This document shows positions 35,762 to 45,889 of a DNA stretch of 64,000 bases, one piece after another (the first letter of the stretch is position 1; each line of letters opens with the position of its first letter). Below the pieces are notes generated by a model. It saw nothing but the letters and a program-made list of their open reading frames with translations, was not told the DNA's origin and made no database searches. The stretch comes from an uncultured Bacillota bacterium (GTDB lineage Bacteria > Bacillota_I > Bacilli_A > RFN20 > CAG-826): assembly GCA_937876465.1 (NCBI GenBank), contig CALEHV010000023.1, positions 6,625 to 70,624 of the forward strand, given 5' to 3'. Position numbers and translations under genes: made by a program.

Positions 35762-36175
35762 ATGTTGCAACCAAAGAGAGTTAAATACCGCCGCCCACAT
35801 GGTATTAAATACGAAGGCCTTTCAAAAGGTGGAAACACTGTTTCCTTCGGTGAATTCGGTCTTCAAGCTGTAGATGGTGCATGGGTAACAGATCGTCAAA
35901 TCGAATCTGCTCGTATCGTCTTATCAAAATTCATTAAAAAGGAAGGTAAGGTTTATGTCCGCATATTCCCACACCTTGCTAAAACTAAAAAACCAGCCGA
36001 AGTCCGTATGGGTTCCGGTAAAGGTAACCCAGAGAACTGGGTCGCAGTTGTTAAGAAAAACCGCGTCATGTTCGAAATGGGTGGCATTCCAGAAGCAGAA
36101 GCACGTAGAGCATTACATTTAGCTTCATACAAGCTTCCATGCAAATGCCGTGTCATTGCTAAGGAGGTCAAATAA
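35762..36175 (+). CDS. rplP: Ribosomal protein L16
   Basis: The 137-residue L16 starts at MLQPKRVKYRRPHG, the universal L16 N-terminus. A longer frame upstream inside rpsC was rejected for that reason. Core motifs are FGEFGLQAVDGAWVTDRQIE and RMGSGKGNPENWVAVVK. AGGGAG lies about 10 nt before the ATG, inside rpsC. Confidence 0.96.
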   Translation: MLQPKRVKYRRPHGIKYEGLSKGGNTVSFGEFGLQAVDGAWVTDRQIESARIVLSKFIKKEGKVYVRIFPHLAKTKKPAEVRMGSGKGNPENWVAVVKKNRVMFEMGGIPEAEARRALHLASYKLPCKCRVIAKEVK

Positions 36176-36177
36176 CC

Positions 36178-36375
36178 ATGAAAGTTAAAGAAATTCGTGA
36201 ACTCACAAATGAAGAATTAGCTGAAAAGTTATATTCCCTCAAAGAGCAATTATTCAATCTACGTCGTAAAAAAGCTGTTGGACAACTTGAACACGGCGAA
36301 GAAGTCAGAAGAGTTCGTAAAGATATCGCAAGAGTCATGATGGTTCAACGCGAAAGAGAACTCGGTGTTAAATAA
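36178..36375 (+). CDS. rpmC: Ribosomal protein L29
   Basis: The 65-residue all-helical L29 has the typical ELTNEELAEKLYSLKEQLFN and RRVRKDIARVMMVQRER. It sits by the tunnel exit next to L23. The AAGGAGG site is inside the end of rplP, 2 nt separating the genes. Confidence 0.96.
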   Translation: MKVKEIRELTNEELAEKLYSLKEQLFNLRRKKAVGQLEHGEEVRRVRKDIARVMMVQRERELGVK

Positions 36376-36388
36376 GGAGGATTGACCA

Positions 36389-36808
36389 ATGGAAAGAAAT
36401 AGAAGAACTTCATTACAAGGCGTCGTCGTTTCTACAAAGATGGCTAAAACCATCGTTGTCGAGGTCGAAACTCACAAGAAACACGCTAAATACGCAAAGC
36501 GCGTTAAATACTCTAATAAGTATTACGCACACGACGAAAAGGAAATCGCAAATGTTGGCGATACAGTCACAATCGCTGGTTGTCGTCCATTAAGTGCTAC
36601 AAAACGTTTCAGACTCGTTTCAGTCGATAAGAAGGCTCTTGAAGAAATCAAAGTCAAAGAAGTCGAATTAGAAACTAAAGAAGAAAAGGTTGAAGCACCT
36701 GTCGTTGAAGAAAAGAAAGTTGAAGAAGTCAAAGCTGAAGAAGCTCCAGCTAAAAAGGCTCCAGCAAAGAAACCAGCCGCTAAGAAAGCTGCTTCGAAAG
36801 CAGAGTAA
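36389..36808 (+). CDS. rpsQ: Ribosomal protein S17 with Ala/Lys/Glu-rich C-terminal extension
   Basis: The first 84 residues are a normal S17 ([40 protein letters not shown]). About 55 further residues follow, first Glu/Lys/Val-rich, then [18 protein letters not shown] repeats, so the protein is 139 instead of about 85 residues. The tail resembles the L22 extension. It begins 13 nt after rpmC with a GGAGG site. Confidence 0.94.
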   Translation: MERNRRTSLQGVVVSTKMAKTIVVEVETHKKHAKYAKRVKYSNKYYAHDEKEIANVGDTVTIAGCRPLSATKRFRLVSVDKKALEEIKVKEVELETKEEKVEAPVVEEKKVEEVKAEEAPAKKAPAKKPAAKKAASKAE

Positions 36809-36822
36809 GGAGATAATTGAGT

Positions 36823-37197
36823 ATGATTCAAAATGAAACAAACTTAGTCGTCGCCGATAACAGCGGTGCTCGTTCAGTTAGAGTCTTCCGTCTTGCAGGC
36901 GGAGGAAACAGAAAATCCTGTAGCATTGGTGACATCGTCACATGTGCTGTTAAGGATGCCATTCCAAATGGCCGTGTCAAAAAGAGTGATATCGTCAAAG
37001 GTGTCATCGTTAGAACAAAACACGCTATCAATCGTCCAGACGGTTCACAAATCGCATTCGATGATAACGCAGTCGTCTTAATTGATGCTGAAGGCGCTCC
37101 AATTGGCACACGTGTCTTCGGACCAGTCGCAAGAGAACTTCGTGATAAGGGTGAAGGATTTATGAAAATCGTTTCCCTTGCTACAGAAGTCTTATAA
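36823..37197 (+). CDS. rplN: Ribosomal protein L14
   Basis: The 124-residue L14 starts [16 protein letters not shown], the normal N-terminus. ATG 36823 is preferred to TTG 36817. Motifs [20 protein letters not shown] and [19 protein letters not shown] C-terminus ([20 protein letters not shown]) identify it. AAGGAG lies about 10 nt upstream. Confidence 0.97.
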   Translation: MIQNETNLVVADNSGARSVRVFRLAGGGNRKSCSIGDIVTCAVKDAIPNGRVKKSDIVKGVIVRTKHAINRPDGSQIAFDDNAVVLIDAEGAPIGTRVFGPVARELRDKGEGFMKIVSLATEVL

Positions 37198-37211
37198 GAG
37201 GAGGACAACTT

Positions 37212-37520
37212 ATGAAAATCTTAAAAGGTGATAAAGTTATCGTTATCTCTGGTGCAGATAAAGGCAAGACAGGTACTGTCCAAGCCGTCTACCCAAAGAC
37301 AAACAAAGTTGTCGTCGAAGGCGTCAACGTCCACAAGAAACATAAAAAACCAACTCAACAAAATCCAGAAGGATCAATCGTTGAGATGTATGTACCAATC
37401 GATGTAAGCAATGTTGCAATCGTCGACCCAAAAACAAAGAAAGCTTCACGCATAGGTTATAAAGTAGAAAAAGGCGTTAAGACCCGTATCTCAAAAGCTA
37501 GCGGAAGCAAATTAAACTAG
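37212..37520 (+). CDS. rplX: Ribosomal protein L24
   Basis: The 102-residue L24 contains the KOW motif KGDKVIVISGADKGKTGTVQ and NVHKKHKKPTQQNPEGSIVE. L24 is an early assembly protein of the 50S subunit. GAGGAG gives the site, 14 nt after rplN. Confidence 0.97.
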   Translation: MKILKGDKVIVISGADKGKTGTVQAVYPKTNKVVVEGVNVHKKHKKPTQQNPEGSIVEMYVPIDVSNVAIVDPKTKKASRIGYKVEKGVKTRISKASGSKLN

Positions 37521-37532
37521 GAGGAAGCATAA

Positions 37533-38258
37533 ATGGCAGAATCAAAGAAACCTGCAGCAAAGTCTGCAGCAGTCAAGAAATCAACTGCTGCTTCTAAACC
37601 TGCAACAGCCAAAAAGACAACAGCTAAAGCTGCTGCTCCAAAAGCAGAAGCTCCAGTAGCAGAAGTCAAAAAGGCTCCAGCAAAGAAAGTTTCAAAAGGT
37701 AACAAGGTTCGCAAAGAATCAACAAGACTTCTTGATCGTTACGAAAGTGAAATCAAGAAAGCATTAATGGAAAAATACAATTATTCTTCCGTTATGCAAG
37801 TCCCACACCTTGAAAAAATCGTCATCAACATTGGTGTCGGTGAAGCAATCACAAATTCAAAATTATTAGAAGAAAGCGTTAACGAACTCGGTTTAATCAC
37901 TGGTCAACATCCAGTCTTAACAAGAGCTAAAAAGTCAATCGCTACATTCAAATTACGTGAAGGCCAAGCAATTGGTTGTAAAGTCACACTTCGTGGCGTT
38001 CGTATGTATGAATTCTTCGATAAATTAGTCTCAATCGCACTTCCACGTGTTAGAGACTTCCGTGGTGTAAGTAAGAATGCCTTTGATGGTCATGGTAACT
38101 ATACCCTTGGCGTCAAGGAACAACTTATCTTCCCAGAAATTGACTACGATAAAGTCAGTAAAATCAGAGGTATGGATATCGTTGTTGTTACAACAGCAAA
38201 CAGTGATGAAGAAGCATATAGCTTACTTGAATTACTCGGTATGCCATTCCATAAATAA
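37533..38258 (+). CDS. rplE: Ribosomal protein L5 with Ala/Lys-rich N-terminal extension
   Basis: The L5 core starts near residue 64 ([20 protein letters not shown]) and includes [15 protein letters not shown] and [16 protein letters not shown]. Before it lie about 60 residues of Ala, Lys, Pro and Thr. Total length is 241 versus about 180. L5 binds 5S rRNA in the central protuberance. The GGAGG site before ATG 37533 confirms that the extension is translated. Confidence 0.95.
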   Translation: MAESKKPAAKSAAVKKSTAASKPATAKKTTAKAAAPKAEAPVAEVKKAPAKKVSKGNKVRKESTRLLDRYESEIKKALMEKYNYSSVMQVPHLEKIVINIGVGEAITNSKLLEESVNELGLITGQHPVLTRAKKSIATFKLREGQAIGCKVTLRGVRMYEFFDKLVSIALPRVRDFRGVSKNAFDGHGNYTLGVKEQLIFPEIDYDKVSKIRGMDIVVVTTANSDEEAYSLLELLGMPFHK

Positions 38259-38272
38259 GGAGAACAGAAACA

Positions 38273-38458
38273 ATGGCTAAAACAAGTTTGAAAGTCAAAT
38301 GTGCAAGACCAAAAGCACATAAAGTATCTGAATATACTCGTTGTGAACGTTGTGGACGTCCTCACTCAGTATACAGAAAATTCCATTTATGCCGTGTCTG
38401 CTTACGTGAACTCGCATATAAAGGCGAGATCCCAGGCATGAAGAAAGCATCTTGGTAA
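38273..38458 (+). CDS. rpsN: Ribosomal protein S14, zinc-binding type
   Basis: The 61-residue short S14 has [20 protein letters not shown] with two CxxC pairs that bind zinc, and ends [11 protein letters not shown]. This form is typical of Gram-positive bacteria. It lies 14 nt after rplE. Confidence 0.97.
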   Translation: MAKTSLKVKCARPKAHKVSEYTRCERCGRPHSVYRKFHLCRVCLRELAYKGEIPGMKKASW

Positions 38459-38478
38459 TTTAAAGGAGGAAAATAGTT

Positions 38479-38871
38479 ATGATGACAGATCCAATAGCAG
38501 ATATGCTTACAAGAATCCGCAATGCTAACCAACTCCGTTATGCTACCGTTTCAATGCCTTCAAGCAAAATGAAAGTTGAAATCGCACGCATTCTTCTCGA
38601 TGAAGGATTCATTGCAGATTTAAAAGTTGAAGGAGATGTTAAGAAAACATTAACAATCTCTCTCAAATATGGTCCAAATGGTCAACGTATCATTTCTGGA
38701 TTAAAGAAGATTTCAAAACCAGGTCTTCGTGTTAACGTTAAGAGCGACAAGCTCCCACGCGTTCTCGGTGGCTTAGGTATTGCAGTCATCTCCACAAGTA
38801 AAGGAGTCGTAAGTGACAAGACAGCTCGCACCTTAGGTGTCGGCGGTGAAGTCTTAGCTTACGTTTGGTAA
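38479..38871 (+). CDS. rpsH: Ribosomal protein S8
   Basis: The 130-residue S8 shows [20 protein letters not shown] and the C-terminal [21 protein letters not shown]8 nucleates the 30S platform. AAAGGAGG precedes the ATG. Confidence 0.97.
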   Translation: MMTDPIADMLTRIRNANQLRYATVSMPSSKMKVEIARILLDEGFIADLKVEGDVKKTLTISLKYGPNGQRIISGLKKISKPGLRVNVKSDKLPRVLGGLGIAVISTSKGVVSDKTARTLGVGGEVLAYVW

Positions 38872-38876
38872 TTATT

Positions 38877-39419
38877 ATGTCAAGAATTGGTTTAAAAGTT
38901 ATCAAAGTCCCAACAGGCGTCACTCTTGAACAAAGTGGTGAAGTCGTTACAGTTAAAGGTTCAAAAGGAACATTAACAGTAAACGTCCCAAGTGTCATTA
39001 CAGTCACAGTCGAAGGCGACGAAATTCGTTGCTCAAGAGCAAATGACGAAAAACACACAAAACAATTACACGGTACAGTTCGTGCTAATCTTCAAAATGC
39101 TGTTACAGGCGTTAGCGAAGGTTACAAGAAAGAGATCGTTATTGTTGGTATCGGTTACCGTGCAGCCATGAGAGGCGAAAACATCGTCATGAACGTTGGC
39201 TATTCACACGAAATCGTTATCAAACCAGAACCAGGTGCTAAGATTAGTGTCCAATCTCCAACAGAAATTACTGTTGAAGGTATCAACAAACAAGCAGTTG
39301 GTCAAACAGCAGCACTTATCCGTGCTACAAGAGAACCTGAACCATACAAAGGTAAAGGTGTTATGTACAAAGGCGAGCATATCATCCGTAAGGAAGGTAA
39401 GCGTGCCGGTGCTAAATAA
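38877..39419 (+). CDS. rplF: Ribosomal protein L6
   Basis: The 180-residue L6 starts [15 protein letters not shown]; the in-frame TTG at 38865 inside rpsH is unlikely. It has [19 protein letters not shown] and [20 protein letters not shown]. It starts 5 nt after the rpsH stop with only a poor binding site, so it is probably translated by re-initiation. Confidence 0.96.
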   Translation: MSRIGLKVIKVPTGVTLEQSGEVVTVKGSKGTLTVNVPSVITVTVEGDEIRCSRANDEKHTKQLHGTVRANLQNAVTGVSEGYKKEIVIVGIGYRAAMRGENIVMNVGYSHEIVIKPEPGAKISVQSPTEITVEGINKQAVGQTAALIRATREPEPYKGKGVMYKGEHIIRKEGKRAGAK

Positions 39420-39436
39420 GCGAAAGGAGTATAAGA

Positions 39437-39793
39437 ATGATTACAAAAGAAAGCAAGAACGTAGTTCGCGTTCGCAAACACATCCGTGTTCGTGCAAAAA
39501 TCTCTGGTACTCCAGAATGCCCAAGACTCTGTGTCTTCCGCTCCAATAAAAACATTGAAGCTCAAGTCATTGATGATGTTAAGGGTGTCACACTTGCTAG
39601 TGCATCTTCAGTCGCTTTAAAGCTTGAAAACGGTTCAAACGTTGAAGCAGCTACAAAAGTTGGTGAAGCAATTGCAGCAGCATGTAAAGCTAAAAAGATT
39701 AGCAAAGTTGTCTTCGATCGTGGTGGATACATCTATCATGGCCGTGTCGCAGCTTTAGCTGATGCCGCTCGTAAGGGTGGATTAAAATTCTAA
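39437..39793 (+). CDS. rplR: Ribosomal protein L18
   Basis: The 118-residue L18 has [20 protein letters not shown] and the end [17 protein letters not shown]. It binds 5S rRNA along with L5. GAAAGGAG precedes the ATG. Confidence 0.97.
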   Translation: MITKESKNVVRVRKHIRVRAKISGTPECPRLCVFRSNKNIEAQVIDDVKGVTLASASSVALKLENGSNVEAATKVGEAIAAACKAKKISKVVFDRGGYIYHGRVAALADAARKGGLKF

Positions 39794-39804
39794 GGAGAAA
39801 GATC

Positions 39805-40431
39805 ATGGAAGAAAATAAAGTTGTCAACGCTGAAGCTCCAGTAGCAGAAGCCAAAAAAGAAGCTGCTCCAGAAGTCGCTCCTAAGAAAGATGTTCGTCAT
39901 GATGGCAAGAAACACTTTGATAAAGGCGGTAAGAAGCCATTCGCAAAGAAAGACGAACCAAAAGAATACGAAGAAATCGTTGTCGATATCAATCGTATTG
40001 CTAAAACCGTCAAAGGCGGACGTAGAATGCGTTTCTCAGCCTTAGTTGTTATCGGAAATAAGAAAGGCAAATTCGGTTTCGGTACTGGAAAAGCCGCTGA
40101 AGTCCCAGATGCAATTAAGAAAGCTCTCGAAGCAGCAAAGCGCAACACATACACATTACACATTGTTAAAAAGGGCGATACAATTGCTCATGAAACATTT
40201 GGTAACTTCGGTGCTTGCCACGTATTCTTAAAACCAGCTCCAGAAGGTACTGGAATTATTGCTGGTGGTCCAGTTCGTGCTATTCTCGAACTCGCAGGAA
40301 TTCGTAACGTCACATCAAAAGTCTATGGTTCACGTGCTCCAATCAACATTATTCGTGCAACCACAAATGGTTTAACAGGTTTAAAGAGCTATGCCCAAGT
40401 CCAAGCACTTCGTGGCAAAGCTGATAAATAA
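39805..40431 (+). CDS. rpsE: Ribosomal protein S5 with charged N-terminal extension
   Basis: The S5 core (from about residue 48, [20 protein letters not shown]) contains [20 protein letters not shown] and [15 protein letters not shown]. About 45 residues rich in Lys, Glu, Ala and Asp precede it, so the protein is 208 rather than about 165 residues. S5 guards decoding fidelity. Its downstream neighbour is rplO, not rpmD. Confidence 0.96.
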   Translation: MEENKVVNAEAPVAEAKKEAAPEVAPKKDVRHDGKKHFDKGGKKPFAKKDEPKEYEEIVVDINRIAKTVKGGRRMRFSALVVIGNKKGKFGFGTGKAAEVPDAIKKALEAAKRNTYTLHIVKKGDTIAHETFGNFGACHVFLKPAPEGTGIIAGGPVRAILELAGIRNVTSKVYGSRAPINIIRATTNGLTGLKSYAQVQALRGKADK

Positions 40432-40466
40432 TCTCACCGAATTAAAAGAAAGAAAGAGGTGCAATT

Positions 40467-40907
40467 ATGAAACTTAATGAACTCAAACACGCCGATGGCG
40501 CTACAACCAAAGGATATCGTAAAGGTCGTGGCCTTGGTTCAGGAAACGGTAAAAACTGTGGTACTGGTAACAAAGGTCAAAAGTCACGTTCAGGCGGCTT
40601 AAAGGCTCCTGGATTTGAAGGTGGTCAAACTCCTTTATACAGACGTTTACCAAAATTTGGTTTTAAAAACGGTGGTCACATTGAATATGCTATCGTTAAC
40701 ATTTCATCATTAAACAAATTTAAGGATGGCACAGTTGTCACTCCAGCATTATTAATCGAAAGTGGACTCGTCAAGAAAGAACTTGATGGTGTTAAAGTCC
40801 TTGGAAATGGCGAACTTAAGGTTAAACTTACAGTCAAAGCCAATAAATTCTCCAAGAGTGCTGAAAAAGCTATCGTTGCTGCTGGCGGCACAGTTGAGGT
40901 GATCTAA
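40467..40907 (+). CDS. rplO: Ribosomal protein L15
   Basis: The 146-residue L15 begins [20 protein letters not shown] and has [20 protein letters not shown]. The 35-nt gap from rpsE holds no rpmD, although L30 normally lies here. AAAGAGGTG gives the ribosome site. Confidence 0.97.
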   Translation: MKLNELKHADGATTKGYRKGRGLGSGNGKNCGTGNKGQKSRSGGLKAPGFEGGQTPLYRRLPKFGFKNGGHIEYAIVNISSLNKFKDGTVVTPALLIESGLVKKELDGVKVLGNGELKVKLTVKANKFSKSAEKAIVAAGGTVEVI

Positions 40908-40909
40908 TA

Positions 40910-42280
40910 ATGAAAAAAATCGCCTCCATATTTAAAAACAAAGACATCGTGAACCGTATTTTCTTTACGGTCATGATTCTCCTTGTCGTTCGTATTGGTG
41001 CGGCGATTACCGTTCCTGGAGTAACTCCAACAGGTCAATTAGCTGAAGCACTTAATAATTCCTCAGCTGTTGCTCTTATGGATCTCATTGGCGGTGGAGC
41101 GTTACAAAACTTCTCCATCTTCGCCCTTGGAGTATCTCCATATATTACCGCTCAGATTATCGTCCAATTATTACAAAAAGACGTTCTTCCGGCCTTGACC
41201 GAGTTATCTAAACAAGGTCAATATGGCCGTAAGAAAACTGAGATGGCAACTCGTTATTTGTCTATTATGCTCGGAGTTGTCCAAGCATATGGCATTATTA
41301 AAACCATGGAAAATAGTGATTATATCACTATCAACATGGATCTTAACTTCTGGACCTACGCATACATTATTACTGTAATGATTGCAGGTACAATGACAGT
41401 TATGTGGCTCGGTGATCAAATCACTGAAAAAGGTCTCGGAAACGGTATTTCCGTCATCATCTTTGCTGGATGTATTCGTAACATTCCAATTCAAATCTCA
41501 ACCGCATGGAATACTTGGATTAATCCACAATACTATAAGGAAACTCCTGAACTTATTAAAGGTTCATTCCAGTTCGCCTTATACATATTGGCATTCCTCC
41601 TTATTCTTGCATTCGTTGTCTTCATTGAATTGTCTGTTAGAAAGATCCCAGTTCAACACAGTGGAAAAAGCGGTGGAACAACAGCAAGTATGGCTAAAGC
41701 TAGCTTCTTACCAATCAAGGTAAACTCAGCTGGTGTTATTCCAGTCATCTTCGCTTCATCAATCTTGATGGCTCCATCCGTTATTGCTTCATTTATTTCC
41801 GCTGACGCTGCAAACGCTGAATGGTTAAAAATATTTGCTATTAATGATACCGTCACTATGCCGGGATTCGACGGTGCAACATGGCAAATGCCTTGGGGAT
41901 TACTTATTTATGTAACTCTCATCTTACTATTCGCATTCTTCTATGCATCAATTCAAATTGATCCAGAGAAACTTGCAGAGAACTTCCGTAAAAACGGCTC
42001 TTACATTCCAGGTATCCGTCCAGGTAATGAAACTGAAAGATATGTAAAGAAAGTTGTCAATCGTGTTACATGTATCGGTGCTATTGCATTAGCATTCATC
42101 GCTGCATTACCAATTGTTCTTACTATTACTAGAGTCTTCGGTAACAACTCATCACTTGCTATTGGCGGTACAGGATTAATTATTGCTGTCGGTGTCTCTA
42201 TCGAAATTATGAACCAAATTGATGGTTTATTAGCTGGTAAGACATATGATGAAGTTCAAGCGACAGCTGGAAGGAGTTAA
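40910..42280 (+). CDS. secY: Protein translocase subunit SecY
   Basis: The 456-residue SecY forms the channel of the Sec translocon with ten membrane helices. Conserved parts are FSIFALGVSPYITAQIIVQL (helix 2 region), GNGISVIIFAGCIRNIP, VELSVRKIPVQH-like (FIELSVRKIPVQHSGKSGG), and PGIRPGNETERYVKKVVNRV. It starts 2 nt after rplO with GAGGTGA. It exports the many lipoproteins and nucleases in the window. Confidence 0.97.
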   Translation: MKKIASIFKNKDIVNRIFFTVMILLVVRIGAAITVPGVTPTGQLAEALNNSSAVALMDLIGGGALQNFSIFALGVSPYITAQIIVQLLQKDVLPALTELSKQGQYGRKKTEMATRYLSIMLGVVQAYGIIKTMENSDYITINMDLNFWTYAYIITVMIAGTMTVMWLGDQITEKGLGNGISVIIFAGCIRNIPIQISTAWNTWINPQYYKETPELIKGSFQFALYILAFLLILAFVVFIELSVRKIPVQHSGKSGGTTASMAKASFLPIKVNSAGVIPVIFASSILMAPSVIASFISADAANAEWLKIFAINDTVTMPGFDGATWQMPWGLLIYVTLILLFAFFYASIQIDPEKLAENFRKNGSYIPGIRPGNETERYVKKVVNRVTCIGAIALAFIAALPIVLTITRVFGNNSSLAIGGTGLIIAVGVSIEIMNQIDGLLAGKTYDEVQATAGRS

Positions 42281-42285
42281 TCAAA

Positions 42286-42945
42286 ATGGCTAAAAAGCTA
42301 AATATGATTATCATGGGTCCACCAGGCGCTGGTAAAGGAACCCAAGCAAAGAAAATTATCGCAGAATACAATATACCACACATCTCCACAGGAGATATGT
42401 TCCGCGAAGCAATGGAAGAGGGTACTGAACTCGGCTTACTTGCTAAGAAGTATATTAATGATGGACATTTAGTTCCTGATGAAGTAACAATCGGTCTCGT
42501 GAGAGAAAGATTAGCAAGAGAAGATTGCGCTAAAGGCTTCCTTCTCGATGGATTCCCAAGAACAATTCCTCAAGCTGAAGCTCTTGAAGTTATGGCTAAA
42601 GAAATTGGCAGAGAAATCCAAGTCGTCATCAGCATTAACACTCCAAAAGAGGAGTTATTCCGCAGAATTACAGGTCGTTTAGTCTGCAAATCATGTGGAG
42701 CTCCATATCACAAAGAAAAACGTCAACCAAAAGTTGAAGGTATCTGTGATATATGTGGTGGTCAACTTGTTCAACGTCCAGACGATAACAAGGACGCTCT
42801 TGAAGTTCGTCTTGAACATTATGACAAGGAAACAAAACCACTTCTCGATTTCTATGAAAAGAAAGGACTCTTACATACTCTCGACGGCATGAAAGGTGTA
42901 GATGTTCTTATGTATGATATCGATGATATCTTGGAGGGTAAGTAG
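42286..42945 (+). CDS. adk: Adenylate kinase, zinc-lid type
   Basis: The 219-residue enzyme converts ATP + AMP to 2 ADP. It has the P-loop GPPGAGKGTQAKK, HISTGDMFREA, LLDGFPRT and a LID with four cysteines (CKSCGAPYHKE, CDICGG) for zinc, as usual in Gram-positive bacteria. Its TAG shares its G with the map GTG start. Confidence 0.97.
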   Translation: MAKKLNMIIMGPPGAGKGTQAKKIIAEYNIPHISTGDMFREAMEEGTELGLLAKKYINDGHLVPDEVTIGLVRERLAREDCAKGFLLDGFPRTIPQAEALEVMAKEIGREIQVVISINTPKEELFRRITGRLVCKSCGAPYHKEKRQPKVEGICDICGGQLVQRPDDNKDALEVRLEHYDKETKPLLDFYEKKGLLHTLDGMKGVDVLMYDIDDILEGK

Positions 42946-43691
42946 TGATTATCATTAAATCACAACGAGAAATAGAGTTAATGGCCAAGGCCGGACACGT
43001 CGTTGCTCTCGTCTTTGACGAGATCAAGGATAAAATCCGCCCTGGCCTAACAACTCAGGATGTCGCTGATATGTGTGAGAAAATTATCCGCGATGCTGGT
43101 GCCTACCCAACCTTCTTAGGTTATGGTGGATTCAAAGGAGCAGTATGCGTTTCTATTAATGATGAACTCGTACATGGAATTCCTTCCAAACATAGAGTTA
43201 TCAAAGATGGCGATATTGTCTCAGTTGATGTCGGTGCAACACTTAACGGCTATGTAGGAGACGCTTGTCGTACCTACCCAGTCGGCGTATGTAGCGAAAA
43301 CGCACTTCGACTTATAAAAGTTACAGAAGAAAGCTTTTTTGAAGGTATGAAGTTTGCAAAACCAGGCAATCACTTAGGTGATATATCTCACGCAATTCAA
43401 AGTTATTGTGAATCTCATGGATATTCCTTACCAAGAGATTACACAGGCCATGGAATTGGTTCTCATTTACATGAAGATCCATACATTCCAAATTATGGCG
43501 AAGCAGGAACTGGTCCAGTTCTTAAAGAAGGAATGTGTCTTGCTGTTGAACCAATGGTCGCAGAAGGACATTACGCTGTCAGAGTCCAAAAGGACGGTTG
43601 GACAGCTAGAATGAAAGATGGCAAATTATCAAGCCATTACGAAAATACCATTGTTATAACAAAAGATGGTTATGAAATTCTCACCAAATAG
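42945..43691 (+). CDS. map: Methionine aminopeptidase, type I
   Basis: The 248-residue enzyme removes N-terminal methionine. Metal ligands appear in VDVGATLNGYVGDACRTYP (two Asp), GHGIGSHLHEDPYIPN (His), VEPMV (Glu) and ENTIVIT (Glu). It starts with GTG at 42945 in a one-base overlap with adk (TAGTG). GGAGG inside adk is the binding site. Confidence 0.96.
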   Translation: MIIIKSQREIELMAKAGHVVALVFDEIKDKIRPGLTTQDVADMCEKIIRDAGAYPTFLGYGGFKGAVCVSINDELVHGIPSKHRVIKDGDIVSVDVGATLNGYVGDACRTYPVGVCSENALRLIKVTEESFFEGMKFAKPGNHLGDISHAIQSYCESHGYSLPRDYTGHGIGSHLHEDPYIPNYGEAGTGPVLKEGMCLAVEPMVAEGHYAVRVQKDGWTARMKDGKLSSHYENTIVITKDGYEILTK

Positions 43692-43706
43692 GAGGAAATC
43701 TATATT

Positions 43707-43928
43707 ATGGCAAAAGAAGGAGTCATCGAGGTAGAGGCAACTGTTATCGAGTCGTTACCAAACGCTAACTTTAAAGTTAAACTCGAAAACGGAGTAGTAA
43801 TTCAAGCCGGTGTTTCTGGTAAAATCCGTATGCATTACATTCGCATCTTACCAGGTGATAGAGTTACAGTAGAAATCTCACCTTATGATTTAACACACGG
43901 GCGTATCACATTTAGATACAAAAACTAA
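43707..43928 (+). CDS. infA: Translation initiation factor IF-1
   Basis: The 73-residue OB-fold protein has [20 protein letters not shown] and [20 protein letters not shown]. It assists 30S initiation complex assembly. A GGAGG site precedes ATG 43707. Position between map and rpmJ is standard for Gram-positive bacteria. Confidence 0.97.
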   Translation: MAKEGVIEVEATVIESLPNANFKVKLENGVVIQAGVSGKIRMHYIRILPGDRVTVEISPYDLTHGRITFRYKN

Positions 43929-43942
43929 ACACGTAGTTATAA

Positions 43943-44074
<132 letters not shown>

Positions 44075-44096
44075 TTAATAGGAGGAAACAAAATCT

Positions 44097-44474
44097 ATGG
44101 CACGTATCGTCGGAGTAGATATTCCAAATGAAAAACGTGTTGTTGTCTCAATCACATATATTTATGGTATTGGTGACACAACTGCTAAGAAGATTTGTAA
44201 AGACGCAAAAGTTAGCGAAGATATCCGCGTTAAAGATTTAACAGAGGAACAACTCTCAGCTATCCGTCAAGAAATCTCAAAATACAAAGTTGAAGGTGAT
44301 CTTCGTAGAGAAGTCGCTCTCAACATCAAACGTTTAACCGAAATCGGTTGTTACCGTGGAATGAGACACCGTAAAGGTCTCCCAGTTCGTGGTCAACGTA
44401 CACGTACAAATGCACGTACTCGTAAGGGTAAACGTAAAACAATTGCTAACAAGAAAGTAGCAAGTCAAGGTTAA
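44097..44474 (+). CDS. rpsM: Ribosomal protein S13
   Basis: The 125-residue S13 starts [20 protein letters not shown] and has [20 protein letters not shown] and [11 protein letters not shown]. It bridges 30S head and 50S. TAGGAGG precedes the ATG by about 8 nt. Confidence 0.97.
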   Translation: MARIVGVDIPNEKRVVVSITYIYGIGDTTAKKICKDAKVSEDIRVKDLTEEQLSAIRQEISKYKVEGDLRREVALNIKRLTEIGCYRGMRHRKGLPVRGQRTRTNARTRKGKRKTIANKKVASQG

Positions 44475-44492
44475 TGAAAGGAGCATAATATC

Positions 44493-44882
44493 ATGGCAAC
44501 AAAAACAACTTCACGTAAGAAAAAAGTTCGTCGTTCCTTTACTAAGGGATGGGCTCATGTTCACAGCACTTTCAACAACACAATCATCACAATCACTGAT
44601 GAAAAAGGTAACGCAATTGCCTGGTCATCAGCTGGTGCACTTGGTTTTAAAGGTGCTAAGAAATCCACACCATTCGCAGCTCAATTAGCTGGCGAAGCAG
44701 CAGGTAAGGCAGCATATGAACAAGGACTTCGTTCTGTCGATGTTGACGTTAAGGGTCCAGGTTCAGGTAGAGAAAGCGCAATTCGTGCTTTAGCTACAGC
44801 AGGATTACAAGTTTTATCAATTACTGACAGAACACCAGTCCCACACAACGGATGCCGCCCACCAAAGAGACCACGCGGTTAA
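44493..44882 (+). CDS. rpsK: Ribosomal protein S11
   Basis: The 129-residue S11 has [20 protein letters not shown] and the terminal [15 protein letters not shown]. It lies on the 30S platform near the E site. GAAAGGAG precedes the ATG. Confidence 0.97.
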   Translation: MATKTTSRKKKVRRSFTKGWAHVHSTFNNTIITITDEKGNAIAWSSAGALGFKGAKKSTPFAAQLAGEAAGKAAYEQGLRSVDVDVKGPGSGRESAIRALATAGLQVLSITDRTPVPHNGCRPPKRPRG

Positions 44883-44900
44883 TATTAGGAGGATAATACT

Positions 44901-45878
44901 ATGTCCAATTTACCAAAACCATTCGTTAAAGCATCATTACAACCAGAAGTTACAAAGGTTGATCAAAAATCAAATTACGGCAAATTTGTCGTCACACCAC
45001 TCGAAAGAGGTTACGGTTTAACAATCGGTAACTCACTTCGTAGAATTCTTTTAGCATCATTACCAGGTGCTTCAGTCTACGGTGTTGAAATCGAAGGTGC
45101 ACAACACGAATTCTCAGCTCTTGAAGGAGTTGAAGAAGACGTTACAGCTATTGTCTTAAATCTTAAAGACTTAGTTCTTTCAATCGGCGATGAACACGAT
45201 GAAAATGAACCATTAGTTGTTTCAGTCAAAGGACAAAAAGAAGTTAAAGCTTCAGATTTACAACTTCCAGTCGGCGTTAAGGTTATCAATCCAGATTTAG
45301 TCATTGCTCACGTTGCAAAAGATGGCAAACTCAATATGAACATCTATGCAAAAAATGGCCGTGGCTATGTCACAAGCGATGCAAACAAGACAGACAAAGT
45401 TAGTTCAGCTGGTAGATTTATTGCTACTGACTCAAACTATTCACCAGTCGTCCGTGCATCATACTCAGTTGAACCAACACGTGTTGACTACGATAGCAAG
45501 TTTGATAAATTAACAGTCGAAGTTTGGACAGATGGCAGTATTCTTCCACAAGCTGCTGTTGCATTAGCAGCACAAATGCTCATTGTTAACATTCAACCAT
45601 TCGCAGATCTTGAACAAGGTTACGAAAACCTCAACATGATCAAAGAGGAAGAAGTTAAAGAAGAAGACAGTTTTGTTGATATGTCAATTGAAGAATTTGA
45701 TCTTAAATGCAGAGCTTCAAACTGTTTAAAGAGAGCAGGTATTACAACCGTTGGAGAATTGATTAAGAAGACTGAAGAAGAAATGATGCAAATCAAAAAC
45801 CTCGGTAAGAAATCACTCAAAGAAGTTAAAGAAAAACTCGCTGAAAAAGGACTTAAGTTCGCTGATTCAGCAGAATAA
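44901..45878 (+). CDS. rpoA: RNA polymerase alpha subunit
   Basis: The 325-residue alpha subunit has the assembly domain with VTPLERGYGLTIGNSLRRIL (about 31–50) and a C-terminal domain (about 255–320: RASNCLKRAGITTVGELIKK) that contacts upstream promoter DNA. Placement between rpsK and rplQ is standard. AGGAGG precedes the ATG. Confidence 0.97.
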   Translation: MSNLPKPFVKASLQPEVTKVDQKSNYGKFVVTPLERGYGLTIGNSLRRILLASLPGASVYGVEIEGAQHEFSALEGVEEDVTAIVLNLKDLVLSIGDEHDENEPLVVSVKGQKEVKASDLQLPVGVKVINPDLVIAHVAKDGKLNMNIYAKNGRGYVTSDANKTDKVSSAGRFIATDSNYSPVVRASYSVEPTRVDYDSKFDKLTVEVWTDGSILPQAAVALAAQMLIVNIQPFADLEQGYENLNMIKEEEVKEEDSFVDMSIEEFDLKCRASNCLKRAGITTVGELIKKTEEEMMQIKNLGKKSLKEVKEKLAEKGLKFADSAE

Positions 45879-45889
45879 GGAGATAAGAA

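Noticed and set aside
36828..37208. Long minus-strand frame opposite L14
   Set aside because: It lies entirely antisense to rplN, has no ribosome site, and its sequence looks like a codon-bias shadow.
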